Below are positions 18,125 to 25,877 of a DNA stretch of 64,000 nt, piece after piece. The notes under the pieces were generated by a model. That model did no database searches. It was not told the DNA's origin and saw nothing but the letters and a program-made list of their open reading frames with translations. The stretch is taken from the NCBI RefSeq assembly GCF_032121415.1, contig NZ_CP135079.1:5022001-5086000 (forward strand). Reading direction: 5' to 3'. The DNA is from Streptomyces parvus. GTDB lineage: Bacteria > Actinomycetota > Actinomycetes > Streptomycetales > Streptomycetaceae. Numbering within the stretch: position 1 is the first letter of the stretch; each line of letters begins with the position of its first letter. Position numbers and translations under genes: made by a program.

Positions 18125-18280
18125 GTGCTCGTCCTCGTCGCCGCGCTGCTCCTGCTGGGAATCCTCCTCGGGGCGGTCGCCCACATCCCGCTGCCGCTGA
18201 CGCTGGCCGCGGCGGCCGTGATCGGCTGCTGGCTGCTGATCTTCGCCGTACGCGAGCGCGCATCGCGCCGTACCCGCTGA
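18125..18280 (+). CDS. Small membrane protein, 51 residues
   Basis: GTG at 18125 preceded by AGAGAGG at 7-nt spacing. The product is two hydrophobic helices (LVLVAALLLLGILLGAVAHI and LPLTLAAAAVIGCWLLIFAV) and a basic tail RERASRRTR that would lie in the cytoplasm. No family recognised. It sits directly behind the TetR operators and is followed 79 bp later by a DUF4190-like gene, so the two probably form one transcript. Confidence 0.65.
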   Translation: MLVLVAALLLLGILLGAVAHIPLPLTLAAAAVIGCWLLIFAVRERASRRTR

Positions 18281-18359
18281 CCCGCCGTACGTACCGACTC
18301 ACCGCACCCGCACCCGCCGAGCCTGCCGTTTCCCGGACCGATCCGAAGGAGCTCGCACC

Positions 18360-18713
18360 ATGACCCTCACCCTCATCGACCGCACCCGCCGCACGGACGC
18401 CGCCCCCGGCAAGGATGACGTCGACGCGGGTGCGGCGCCGGAGAAGACCGCCGACGCCGCTCCGCGCCGGGCCCTCGGCCGTGAGGCGGACGGTCTCGCC
18501 GTCGCCTCGTTCGTCCTCGGCCTCGTCGGGCTGCTGGTCTTCAACATCGTGCTCGGTCCCATGGCGATCGTGATGGCGCTGCTGGCCCTGACCCGCCACA
18601 CCCGCCGCCGGGGACGCGCCTTCCTCGGCCTCGCCCTGGGCGCCGCCGACCTCGCCGTGCTGGCCGCCCTGGTCACCGCCAACGGCACCGTCGCCTGGAG
18701 CATCGGCGGCTGA
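18360..18713 (+). CDS. DUF4190-like small membrane protein
   Basis: 117 residues with a polar N-terminal 45 residues, then GLAVASFVLGLVGLLVFNIVLGPMAIVMALLAL and a second hydrophobic segment FLGLALGAADLAVLAALV. This two-helix arrangement with the 'A.ASFVLGL.G' start is typical of DUF4190. Function unknown. Likely co-transcribed with the preceding 51-residue gene and controlled by the TetR repressor. Confidence 0.75.
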   Translation: MTLTLIDRTRRTDAAPGKDDVDAGAAPEKTADAAPRRALGREADGLAVASFVLGLVGLLVFNIVLGPMAIVMALLALTRHTRRRGRAFLGLALGAADLAVLAALVTANGTVAWSIGG

Positions 18714-18888
18714 CGCACCCCCCGAAGCGGTCCCGCGAGCCGCTCTCCCCGTTCCGGATCGGGCTTGGGGCCGGGGCTCCGACCGGCCGGTGGACCGGTC
18801 CGCCGCACCCCGCGCGGGTGTGCTCTGGGTCCAGGCCGTGACGCGCCCGGCGTGCGCCCCGCCCCGGGCTCGTAGAATCGGCCCCACC

Positions 18889-20058
18889 ATGGCTTACCTC
18901 GACCACGCCGCGACCACCCCGATGCTTCCCGAAGCGATCGGGGCGATGACCGCCCAGCTCTCCGTCACCGGCAACGCGTCCTCGCTGCACGCCGCCGGAC
19001 GCCGGGCCCGCCGCACCGTCGAGGAGTCCAGAGAAGCCCTCGCCGACTCCCTCGGTGCCCGCCCCAGCGAGGTGGTGTTCACCTCCGGCGGCACGGAGGC
19101 GGACAACCTCGCCGTCAAGGGCCTCTACTGGTCCCGCCGCGACGCCGACCCCCGCCGCACCCGGGTCCTCGCCGGCCCCGTCGAACACCACGCCGTCCTC
19201 GACGCGGTCGACTGGCTCGCCGAACACGAGGGCGCGAACGTCGACTACCTCCCCGTCGACCGCCATGGCCGGGTCCACCCCGAGGACCTGCGCGAGGCGA
19301 TCCTCCGGAACCCCGACGACATCGCGATGATCACCGTGATGTGGGCCAACAACGAGATCGGCACGATCATGCCGGTACGTGAACTGGCGGCGGTGGCAGC
19401 GGAGTTCGGGATCCCGATGCACGCCGACGCGGTCCAGGCCTTCGGTCAGCTGGAGGTCGACTTCGCCCGCTCCGGACTGGCCGCGATGACGGTCAGCGGG
19501 CACAAGATCGGCGGCCCGTTCGGCATCGGCGCGCTGCTGCTGGGCCGCGACCACACCCCCGTGCCCGTCCTGCACGGCGGCGGCCAGGAGCGACACGTAC
19601 GCTCCGGCACCCTGGACGTGCCCGCCGTCGCCTCGTTCGCGATCGCCGGACGGCTGGCGGCCGAACGGCGCGAGGAGTTCGCCCGGCGCGTGGGCGCCCT
19701 GCGCGACGAGCTCGTGACCGCCGTGCGTCTGGCCGTGCCGGACGCCGTGCTCGGCGGCGACCCGGACCCGGCCGGACGCCTGCCCGCCAACGCCCACTTC
19801 AGCTTCCCCGGCTGCGAGGGCGACTCCCTGCTCCTGCTGCTGGACGCGCAGGGCATCGAATGCTCCACCGGCTCCGCCTGCACCGCCGGGATCGCCCAGC
19901 CCAGCCACGTACTCCTGGCCACCGGGACCGATCCGGACCTGGCCCGGGGCACCCTGCGCTTCTCGCTCGGCCACACCTCGACCGAGGACGACGTGAAGGC
20001 GCTCGCCGAGGCGATCGGCCCGGCGGTCGAGCGGGCGCGGACGGCCGGACTCAGCTGA
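18889..20058 (+). CDS. Cysteine desulfurase (NifS/IscS-like)
   Basis: 389 residues. MAYLDHAATTPMLPEA is the family N-terminus. PLP lysine in TVSGHKIGGPFGIGAL (about residue 205); catalytic cysteine in ECSTGSACTAGIAQPS near residue 325. Supplies persulfide sulfur; with mnmA about 0.9 kb downstream it probably feeds tRNA 2-thiolation, though NifS-like enzymes also serve Fe-S assembly. A TAGAAT -10-like box at 18873-18878 lies only 10 nt before ATG, so the mRNA may be leaderless or nearly so. The gene ends inside a 29-bp tandem repeat. Confidence 0.95.
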   Translation: MAYLDHAATTPMLPEAIGAMTAQLSVTGNASSLHAAGRRARRTVEESREALADSLGARPSEVVFTSGGTEADNLAVKGLYWSRRDADPRRTRVLAGPVEHHAVLDAVDWLAEHEGANVDYLPVDRHGRVHPEDLREAILRNPDDIAMITVMWANNEIGTIMPVRELAAVAAEFGIPMHADAVQAFGQLEVDFARSGLAAMTVSGHKIGGPFGIGALLLGRDHTPVPVLHGGGQERHVRSGTLDVPAVASFAIAGRLAAERREEFARRVGALRDELVTAVRLAVPDAVLGGDPDPAGRLPANAHFSFPGCEGDSLLLLLDAQGIECSTGSACTAGIAQPSHVLLATGTDPDLARGTLRFSLGHTSTEDDVKALAEAIGPAVERARTAGLS

Positions 20059-20123
20059 GACGGGCGCGGACGGCCGGGGTCGGCTGAGACGGGTGCGGAC
20101 GGCCGGGGTCGGCTGAGACGGGC
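20037..20123 (+). repeat. 29-bp tandem repeat, three copies, spanning the desulfurase stop codon
   Basis: Three head-to-tail 29-bp units at 20037-20065, 20066-20094 and 20095-20123, followed by a partial fourth. Units 2 and 3 differ at one base; unit 1, which encodes the last residues and stop of the cysteine desulfurase, differs at a few positions. Each unit has the TGA of unit 1 duplicated. Looks like slippage-type expansion of the gene's 3' end into the convergent intergenic space. Confidence 0.9.
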
Positions 20124-20169
20124 GTGGAGGACGGCCGGGGGCAGCCGACGAGGCCCGCCGCCGGCTCCG

Positions 20170-20907
20170 CTACGCCTTCGCCGACGGCGAGGGCGTCGGG
20201 CTCGGCGGCGCCGCCGCGGCCCGCCGCACCAGCTCCATGTACCGCTCCCAGTCCCAGTGCGGGCCCGGATCGGTGTGGTCGGTGCCCGGCACCTCCACAT
20301 GCCCGATGATGTGCTCCCGGTCGATGGGTATGCCGTGCCGCGCGCAGATCGACGCCGTGAGCCGCGCCGACGAGACGTACATCGCCTTCGTGAGGTCCTT
20401 GGGCCGGTCCACGAACCCCTCGTGCTCGATGCCGACGGCCCGCTCGTTGTAGGAGCGGTTGCCCGCCTGGTACGCCACGTCCAGCTCGCGGATCATCTGC
20501 ACCACCCGCCCGTCCTGTCCCACGATGTAGTGCGTCGCGGCCTGGTGGGCGGGGTCCTGGAACACCTTCACCGCGCTGGCGAAGCTGCCCTGGGTGACAT
20601 GGATGATCACCCGGTCGATGGGGAAGTCGTCGGGCCGGTCCGCGCGCCGCCAGTTCGCCTCCGACGCGGCCACCCAGGTCGCCCCCGCGTAGTCCAGCTC
20701 GCCCGGCTTCCGGGGCTTCTCGACGCCGGGGACCTGCCACCACAGGCGCTTCACCCGGTCGCGCGCGAGCACGGCGGCGGTGCCGGCGGCCGCCACCGCG
20801 CCCCCGCCGATCAGCAGTGCGCGGCGGCTGACGCCGTCCGCCGGCTTCTTCCGCGAAGGCTTTCCCGATGGCTTTCGCGCAGCCCGGGTGCTCCCGTTGT
20901 TCCCCAT
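20170..20907 (-). CDS. N-acetylmuramoyl-L-alanine amidase (amidase_2), Tat-type signal
   Basis: 245 residues. The basic N-terminus contains SRRALLIGGGAVAAAGTAAVL (about residues 27-47), a twin-arginine export signal. The catalytic domain has the zinc ligands of the amidase_2/PGRP fold: His in VIIHVTQG, His in IIGHVEVPG, Asp in TDHTDPGPHWDW, plus GIEHEG. Cleaves the lactyl-peptide amide bond of peptidoglycan outside the membrane. Convergent with the desulfurase gene, divergent from mnmA. Confidence 0.93.
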   Translation of the reverse strand: MGNNGSTRAARKPSGKPSRKKPADGVSRRALLIGGGAVAAAGTAAVLARDRVKRLWWQVPGVEKPRKPGELDYAGATWVAASEANWRRADRPDDFPIDRVIIHVTQGSFASAVKVFQDPAHQAATHYIVGQDGRVVQMIRELDVAYQAGNRSYNERAVGIEHEGFVDRPKDLTKAMYVSSARLTASICARHGIPIDREHIIGHVEVPGTDHTDPGPHWDWERYMELVRRAAAAPPSPTPSPSAKA

Positions 20908-20968
20908 GTGATCGTCAACGCTTATCCGCGAGCGTTCGGTTCCCGGCGACCCGTACCCTGGAGGGGCT

Positions 20969-22105
20969 ATGACTCAGACTTCCCAGCGCCCTCTGCGTGT
21001 CCTCGCCGCGATGTCGGGCGGCGTGGACTCCGCCGTCGCCGCCGCCCGCGCCGTCGAGGCGGGCCACGACGTGACCGGTGTCCACCTCGCCCTGTCCGCG
21101 AACCCCCAGTCCTTCCGGACCGGGGCGCGCGGCTGTTGCACCATCGAGGACTCGCGGGACGCCCGCCGCGCGGCCGACGTCATCGGTATCCCGTTCTACG
21201 TCTGGGACCTGGCGGAACGCTTCCGCGAGGACGTGGTGGAGGACTTCGTCGCGGAGTACGAGGCCGGGCGCACGCCCAACCCCTGTCTGCGCTGCAACGA
21301 GAAGATCAAGTTCGCCGCCCTGCTCGACAAGGCCCTCGCCCTCGGCTTCGACGCCGTCTGCACCGGCCACTACGCCACGGTCGTGCTCACCGAGGACGGC
21401 AGCCGCGAGCTGCACCGCGCATCCGACATGGCCAAGGACCAGAGCTATGTACTCGGCGTCCTGGACGAGAAGCAGCTCGCCCACGCCATGTTCCCGCTCG
21501 GCGACACCCTCACCACCAAGGACGAGATCCGCGCCGAGGCCGAGCGCCGGGGCCTGGCCGTCGCCAAGAAGCCCGACAGCCACGACATCTGCTTCATCGC
21601 CGACGGCGACACCCAGGGCTTCCTGGCGAACCGCCTCGGCGGCCCGGCCGAGGGCGACATCCTCGACGAGTCGGGTGCGAAGCTGGGCACCCATGAGGGC
21701 GCGTTCGGCTTCACCATCGGCCAGCGCAAGGGCCTGAAGATCGGCCACCCGGCCCCCGACGGCAAGCCGCGCTACGTCCTCGACATCTCCCCGGTGAACA
21801 ACACCGTCACCGTCGGACCCGTCGAGGCCCTGGACGTCACCGCCCTGACCGCGATCAAGCCCCGCTGGTGCGGAACGCCCCCGTCCGGCCCGGGTACGTA
21901 CACCGCCCAGCTCCGCGCCCACGGCGGCGAGACCGAGGTCACCGCCGAGCTCGTCGACGGCTCCGAGCTGAACGTCACCTTCACCGAGCCGGTCCGGGGC
22001 GTCGCCCCCGGGCAGGCGGTCGTCCTCTACGACGGCACGCGCGTGGTCGGCTCGGCCACCATCGCCACGACGGTCCGCCGCGAGCGGGTGGCGGCGGGCG
22101 GCTGA
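20969..22105 (+). CDS. mnmA: tRNA-specific 2-thiouridylase
   Basis: 378 residues. PP-loop AAMSGGVDSAVAAARA at about residue 14. Catalytic cysteines in PNPCLRCNEKIKF and HDICFIADGD, the pair that forms the persulfide during thiolation. Adds sulfur to U34 of tRNA Lys, Glu and Gln. ATG preceded by GGAGGGG. The nearby cysteine desulfurase is the likely sulfur donor. Confidence 0.97.
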   Translation: MTQTSQRPLRVLAAMSGGVDSAVAAARAVEAGHDVTGVHLALSANPQSFRTGARGCCTIEDSRDARRAADVIGIPFYVWDLAERFREDVVEDFVAEYEAGRTPNPCLRCNEKIKFAALLDKALALGFDAVCTGHYATVVLTEDGSRELHRASDMAKDQSYVLGVLDEKQLAHAMFPLGDTLTTKDEIRAEAERRGLAVAKKPDSHDICFIADGDTQGFLANRLGGPAEGDILDESGAKLGTHEGAFGFTIGQRKGLKIGHPAPDGKPRYVLDISPVNNTVTVGPVEALDVTALTAIKPRWCGTPPSGPGTYTAQLRAHGGETEVTAELVDGSELNVTFTEPVRGVAPGQAVVLYDGTRVVGSATIATTVRRERVAAGG

Positions 22106-22148
22106 GACCGGCCGCCCTTCGGGCGACGACAACAGTCTGCGGCCAGGC

Positions 22149-22952
22149 CTAGGACGCCTGGCGGTACGCGTACACGCCCCTCGCGAAGAAATCCGTCAGC
22201 ACCGGCGCGAGCACCTGGGGCGCCACCTCGCGCATCTGGCCGGTCAGCGTGCGGTGCCGGCCGCGCGGCAGGGCCTCGGCCAGCGTCCGGGTCGCCGCCC
22301 GTGCCGGGGCGCTGCTGAAGCCGCCGCAGATCACCAGGGTCCGGGCGGCGACGGCCGAGAACCGCTCGGCGGGGATCGCCCCGTCGCCCAGCAGCGCGTC
22401 GTCGTACGCCAGGGTGTGCGCCATCGCCTCCAGCTCCGGCCACACCGGGGCCCGCCGCATCCGGGCGGCCGTCTCCTCGGCGACGCCCGTCATGGACAGG
22501 AACAGCTCCACCGCCCCGCCCCGGTCCCCGGCCGCCAGCAGTCGCTGCAACCGGGCCGTGCAGCGGGCCTTGAACCGCAGGCCGGTCGTCCCCGGCGTGT
22601 AGGGCGGCTCGTACACGGCGAGCAGTTCCACCGGGAGCCCGGCGGCGGCCGCCTCCAGGGCCAGCGCACCGCCGGAGGACATCCCGAAGACCGACGTGCC
22701 CGCCCCGGCCGCACCGACCACGGCGGCCAGGTCCTCGACCTCCCGCGCCACGGTCCAGCGCCCGGTCTCACCGCTGGCGCCCCGGCCCCGCCGGTCGTAG
22801 CTGATCACCGTGAAACGCGGTGCGAGCAGAGCGGCCAGCGCCGCGTCGCTCGCAGCCACGCCCAGCGCCCCGCCGACCAGCACCAGCGGCGGCCCTTCGC
22901 CCTGGCGGCGGTAGGCGATCGGCGTGCCGTCGGCGGAGAGAATCCTGTCCAT
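22149..22952 (-). CDS. Alpha/beta hydrolase
   Basis: 267 residues. PLVLVGGALG (oxyanion loop) at the start of the fold, YDRRGRGASG at about residue 55, nucleophile elbow GMSSGGALALEAA with Ser near residue 95. A His would come from the RHRTLTGQ segment near the C-terminus. No signal peptide. Convergent with mnmA. Substrate cannot be predicted. Confidence 0.87.
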   Translation of the reverse strand: MDRILSADGTPIAYRRQGEGPPLVLVGGALGVAASDAALAALLAPRFTVISYDRRGRGASGETGRWTVAREVEDLAAVVGAAGAGTSVFGMSSGGALALEAAAAGLPVELLAVYEPPYTPGTTGLRFKARCTARLQRLLAAGDRGGAVELFLSMTGVAEETAARMRRAPVWPELEAMAHTLAYDDALLGDGAIPAERFSAVAARTLVICGGFSSAPARAATRTLAEALPRGRHRTLTGQMREVAPQVLAPVLTDFFARGVYAYRQAS

Positions 22953-23026
22953 GGGAGAGGAGACCGGGGCGGGCCGGGAAACTCATCGCCCGCCCGGAAA
23001 AAACTTCCCGGGCGGGCGGATCGGGG

Positions 23027-23362
23027 TCAGTCCGCCACCGTCTCCGTGGCGTAGAAGCAGAAGTGGTCCTTGATCGCGGCGACTTCGGGCTTCGGGTCCG
23101 GGTAGGCCCAGACGAGATCGGCGGCCCCCGGCCGCGACCAGTAGGAGGCGTCGCCCTTGAACGGGCAGTGGGTGGAGGTCTCCGACGGGGTGAGCAGTTC
23201 GGCGCGGACGTCCTCGGGCGGCAGGTAGTAGCGGACCGGACAGCCGGTCTCGCGGAGCACGAGCGGGCGGCGGCTCTCGGCCAGCACCTGTCCGTCGTGC
23301 ACGGCCCGCACGTGCTCGGTGCCCTGCTCGACGGTGATGCGGTGTCCTCGGGTGGCAGTCAT
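23027..23362 (-). CDS. DUF427 domain protein
   Basis: 111 residues, a single-domain DUF427 protein: HRITVEQGTEHVRAVHDGQVLAES, then CPVRYYLPPEDVR, CPFKGDASYWS, and VWAYPDPKPEVAAIKDHFCFY. This is the complete small family fold. Function unknown. Starts at ATG 23362 and is divergent from the LOG-family gene. Confidence 0.88.
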   Translation of the reverse strand: MTATRGHRITVEQGTEHVRAVHDGQVLAESRRPLVLRETGCPVRYYLPPEDVRAELLTPSETSTHCPFKGDASYWSRPGAADLVWAYPDPKPEVAAIKDHFCFYATETVAD

Positions 23363-23457
23363 GCCTCTTTCAGCGGCGTACGGGGGCGGCTTCTTCCCGG
23401 TACGCCGAACCTTCCCCGGAAGGGGGGAGCGCCGGAGGAGGGTCGTACGGTTGCCCC

Positions 23458-23997
23458 ATGAACATCTGCGTCTTCCTCTCCGCCGCCGACCTCGACGACC
23501 GCTACACCGTGCCCGCCCGCGAGTTCGCCGAGCTGCTCGGCCGAGGCGGTCACACCCTCGTCTGGGGCGGATCGGACAAGGGGCTGATGAAGGTCGTCGC
23601 GGACGGTGTGCAGGCGGCGGGAGGCCGGCTCGTCGGGGTGTCGGTCGAATTCCTCGCCGCGAGCGCCCGTCCGAACGCCGACGAGATGGTCATCGCCCGC
23701 GACCTCGCCGAGCGCAAGGCGCTCCTCCTGGAGAAGGCCGACGCCGTGGTGATCATGGTCGGCGGTACGGGGACGCTCGACGAGGCCACCGAGATCCTGG
23801 AGCTGAAGAAGCACGGCAAGCACACCAAGCCCGTCGTCCTGCTGAACACGGCGGGCTTCTACGACGGGCTGCGCCAGCAGTTCCAGCGCATGGAGGACGA
23901 GGGCTTCCTGCCGCTGCCCCTGACCGACCTCGTCTTCTTCGCCAAGGACGGCGTCGGCGCGCTGGCCTACCTGGAGGAGGCCGCCGGACTCCAGTAG
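23458..23997 (+). CDS. LOG-family (lysine-decarboxylase-like) nucleoside-5'-monophosphate phosphoribohydrolase
   Basis: 179 residues. Conserved LOG landmarks: LVWGGSDKGLMKVVADGV in the first half and MVGGTGTLDEATEIL in the second (equivalent to PGGxGTxxE). Characterised members release adenine-type bases from nucleoside monophosphates. The first Pro of PGGxGT is Val here. A role in cytokinin-like or nucleotide-salvage chemistry is inference from family. Confidence 0.85.
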   Translation: MNICVFLSAADLDDRYTVPAREFAELLGRGGHTLVWGGSDKGLMKVVADGVQAAGGRLVGVSVEFLAASARPNADEMVIARDLAERKALLLEKADAVVIMVGGTGTLDEATEILELKKHGKHTKPVVLLNTAGFYDGLRQQFQRMEDEGFLPLPLTDLVFFAKDGVGALAYLEEAAGLQ

Positions 23998-24080
23998 GCG
24001 GCCCGGATCCGGGAGCGGCGCTCGCCCACCCGGAGGAGACCGCCCACCTCCGGCAGGAAGCCCGGATCTAGGATCGCCCC

Positions 24081-24770
24081 ATGGCTACCCACCTCATCAC
24101 CGGCGCCGGTTCCGGCATCGGCGCGGCTGTCGCCCGCCGTCTCCAGGAGCGCGGCGACGACCTCGTCCTGCTCGCCCGCGACGCCGGCCGCGCCAAGGAG
24201 TTCGCCGAGCGCCACCCGGGCGCGCGCACGCTCGTCGGCGACCTCGGCAACCCCGACCGGCTGTCCTGGGCGTTCGGCCAGCAGTCCGTGCCCGAGCGGA
24301 TCGACACCCTGCTGCACATCGCGGGCGTCGTCGAACTCGGCGAAGTCGGGGAGCTCACCCCCAAGGCCTGGCACTTCCAGCTCAACGCCAACCTGGTCGC
24401 CCCCGCCGAGATCACCCGCCTCCTCCTCCCGCAGCTCCGCGTCGCCCGGGGCCACGTCCTCTTCGTGAACTCCGGCGCCGGACTCAACGCCCACGCCGGG
24501 TGGAGCGCCTACGCCGCGAGCAAGCACGGCCTCAAGGCGCTCGCCGACTCGCTGCGCCACGAGGAACACGGCAACGGGGTGCGCGTCACCTCCGTCTATC
24601 CGGGCCGCACCGCCAGCCCCATGCAGGCCAAGGTGCACCAGCAGGAGGGCAAGGAGTACGACGCGGAGCGTTGGATCGACCCCGAGTCGGTGGCCACCAC
24701 GATCCTCATGGCGATCGACCTGCCGCGCGACGCCGAGGTCAACGACCTCACGGTCCGCCCCGGTCGCTGA
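24081..24770 (+). CDS. Short-chain dehydrogenase/reductase
   Basis: 229 residues. Cofactor motif ITGAGSGIGAAVARRL near residue 5, AGVVELGEV, catalytic Ser in VNSGAGLNAH and YAASKHGLKAL with catalytic Tyr and Lys. The Arg after the first strand (LLARDAGRAK) suggests NADP(H). Substrate unknown. A 9-bp hairpin terminator follows directly after the stop. Confidence 0.9.
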   Translation: MATHLITGAGSGIGAAVARRLQERGDDLVLLARDAGRAKEFAERHPGARTLVGDLGNPDRLSWAFGQQSVPERIDTLLHIAGVVELGEVGELTPKAWHFQLNANLVAPAEITRLLLPQLRVARGHVLFVNSGAGLNAHAGWSAYAASKHGLKALADSLRHEEHGNGVRVTSVYPGRTASPMQAKVHQQEGKEYDAERWIDPESVATTILMAIDLPRDAEVNDLTVRPGR

Positions 24771-24792
24771 CGCCCCGCGTACGCGCGGGGCG
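24771..24792 (+). terminator. Hairpin after the SDR gene
   Basis: Perfect 9-bp stem (24771-24779 with 24784-24792) and TACG loop, starting at the first base after the SDR stop. No U-tract. A likely terminator or mRNA 3'-end stabiliser before the next gene. Confidence 0.55.
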
Positions 24793-24816
24793 AGCCGGGG
24801 ACCGTAGGCTTCCCGG

Positions 24817-25845
24817 GTGAGCGAGAAGAGCAAGTTCAGCGGGTGCCCGGCGACCGGCATCGGGTCGATGCCCGGGGAAGACGCGAGGGAGGCGGCGAAG
24901 ACCGTCACCGGCTCCTTCGCCGACGGCCAGGGGATGCCGTATCTGGCCGAACTGCCGGCGCGCGGGCCGGGCGCCGACATGATCGGCCGGAGCGTCGGCC
25001 TGCTCGTCGAGATGTACGGGCACCTCCAGCCGAGCGGCTGGCGGATCGGCGACCGGCCCGGGCGCGACACCCGGCGGGCCCGCTCCTGGCTGGGGGAGGA
25101 CCTGGACGCCCTGGAGGAGTTCACCCAGGGGTACGAGGGGTTGCTCAAGGTCCAGGCCGTCGGGCCCTGGACGCTCGCCGCCGCCCTCGAACTGCGCGGC
25201 GGCGAAGCCATGCTGGGCGACGCGGGCGCCTGCCGCGACCTGGCCGGATCCCTGGCCGAGGGGCTCCGCGCCCACCTCGCGGAGGTCCGCCGCCGGATGC
25301 CCGGGGCGAGCGTCGTCCTCCAGCTCGACGAACCCTCCCTGACCGCCGTCCTGCTGGGCCGGGTCCGCTCCGCCAGCGGCTACCGCACCTACCGCGCCGT
25401 CGACCGCCAGGTCGTCGAGAGCGCCCTGCGCGACGTCCTCGCGGCGGCCGGCGAGGACGGGGCGACGCTCGTCCACTCCTGCGCCCCCGAGGTGCCCGTC
25501 GCGCTGCTGCGCCGGGCCGGTGCCGACGGCATCTCGTTCGACTTCTCCTTGCTCACGGAGCGTGAGGAGGAGACGATCGGGGAAGCGGTCGAAGGCGGCA
25601 CCCAGCTGTTCCTGGGCGTGGTGCCCTCCACCGACGCGGCAACGGGGGCATTGTCGGACCCGGGCGGTAGCGTCATGGGAGTCAGGACGCTGTGGAGCAG
25701 GCTGGGGCTGAATCCGGGGACGCTCGCCGAGTCCGTCACGATCACCCCGTCGTGCGGCCTCGCGGGCGCGTCGCCCGCCTACGCCCGTACCGCGCTCGCC
25801 CACAGCGCCCGGGCGGCGAGGTCGCTCGCGGACAACCCTGAGTGA
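24817..25845 (+). CDS. Cobalamin-independent methionine synthase-like protein (short MetE C-terminal-type)
   Basis: 342 residues, the size of archaeal-type or core MetE rather than full MetE. FSGCPATGIGSMPGED at the start, QLDEPSL, the zinc-ligand His and Cys in LVHSCAP, and the C-terminal ligand Cys in TITPSCGLAGASPAYA. Zinc and homocysteine residues are present, so methyltransferase function is plausible. The methyl donor is not clear for the short form. GTG start at 24817; its stop overlaps a GTG in the ligA frame. Confidence 0.8.
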   Translation: MSEKSKFSGCPATGIGSMPGEDAREAAKTVTGSFADGQGMPYLAELPARGPGADMIGRSVGLLVEMYGHLQPSGWRIGDRPGRDTRRARSWLGEDLDALEEFTQGYEGLLKVQAVGPWTLAAALELRGGEAMLGDAGACRDLAGSLAEGLRAHLAEVRRRMPGASVVLQLDEPSLTAVLLGRVRSASGYRTYRAVDRQVVESALRDVLAAAGEDGATLVHSCAPEVPVALLRRAGADGISFDFSLLTEREEETIGEAVEGGTQLFLGVVPSTDAATGALSDPGGSVMGVRTLWSRLGLNPGTLAESVTITPSCGLAGASPAYARTALAHSARAARSLADNPE

Positions 25846-25877
25846 CGGGGACGACGGGTACACAGGAGGACGGGACG

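Noticed and set aside
20037..20123. Tandem repeat as a CRISPR array
   Set aside because: Units are contiguous with no spacers and overlap a coding sequence; no cas genes nearby.
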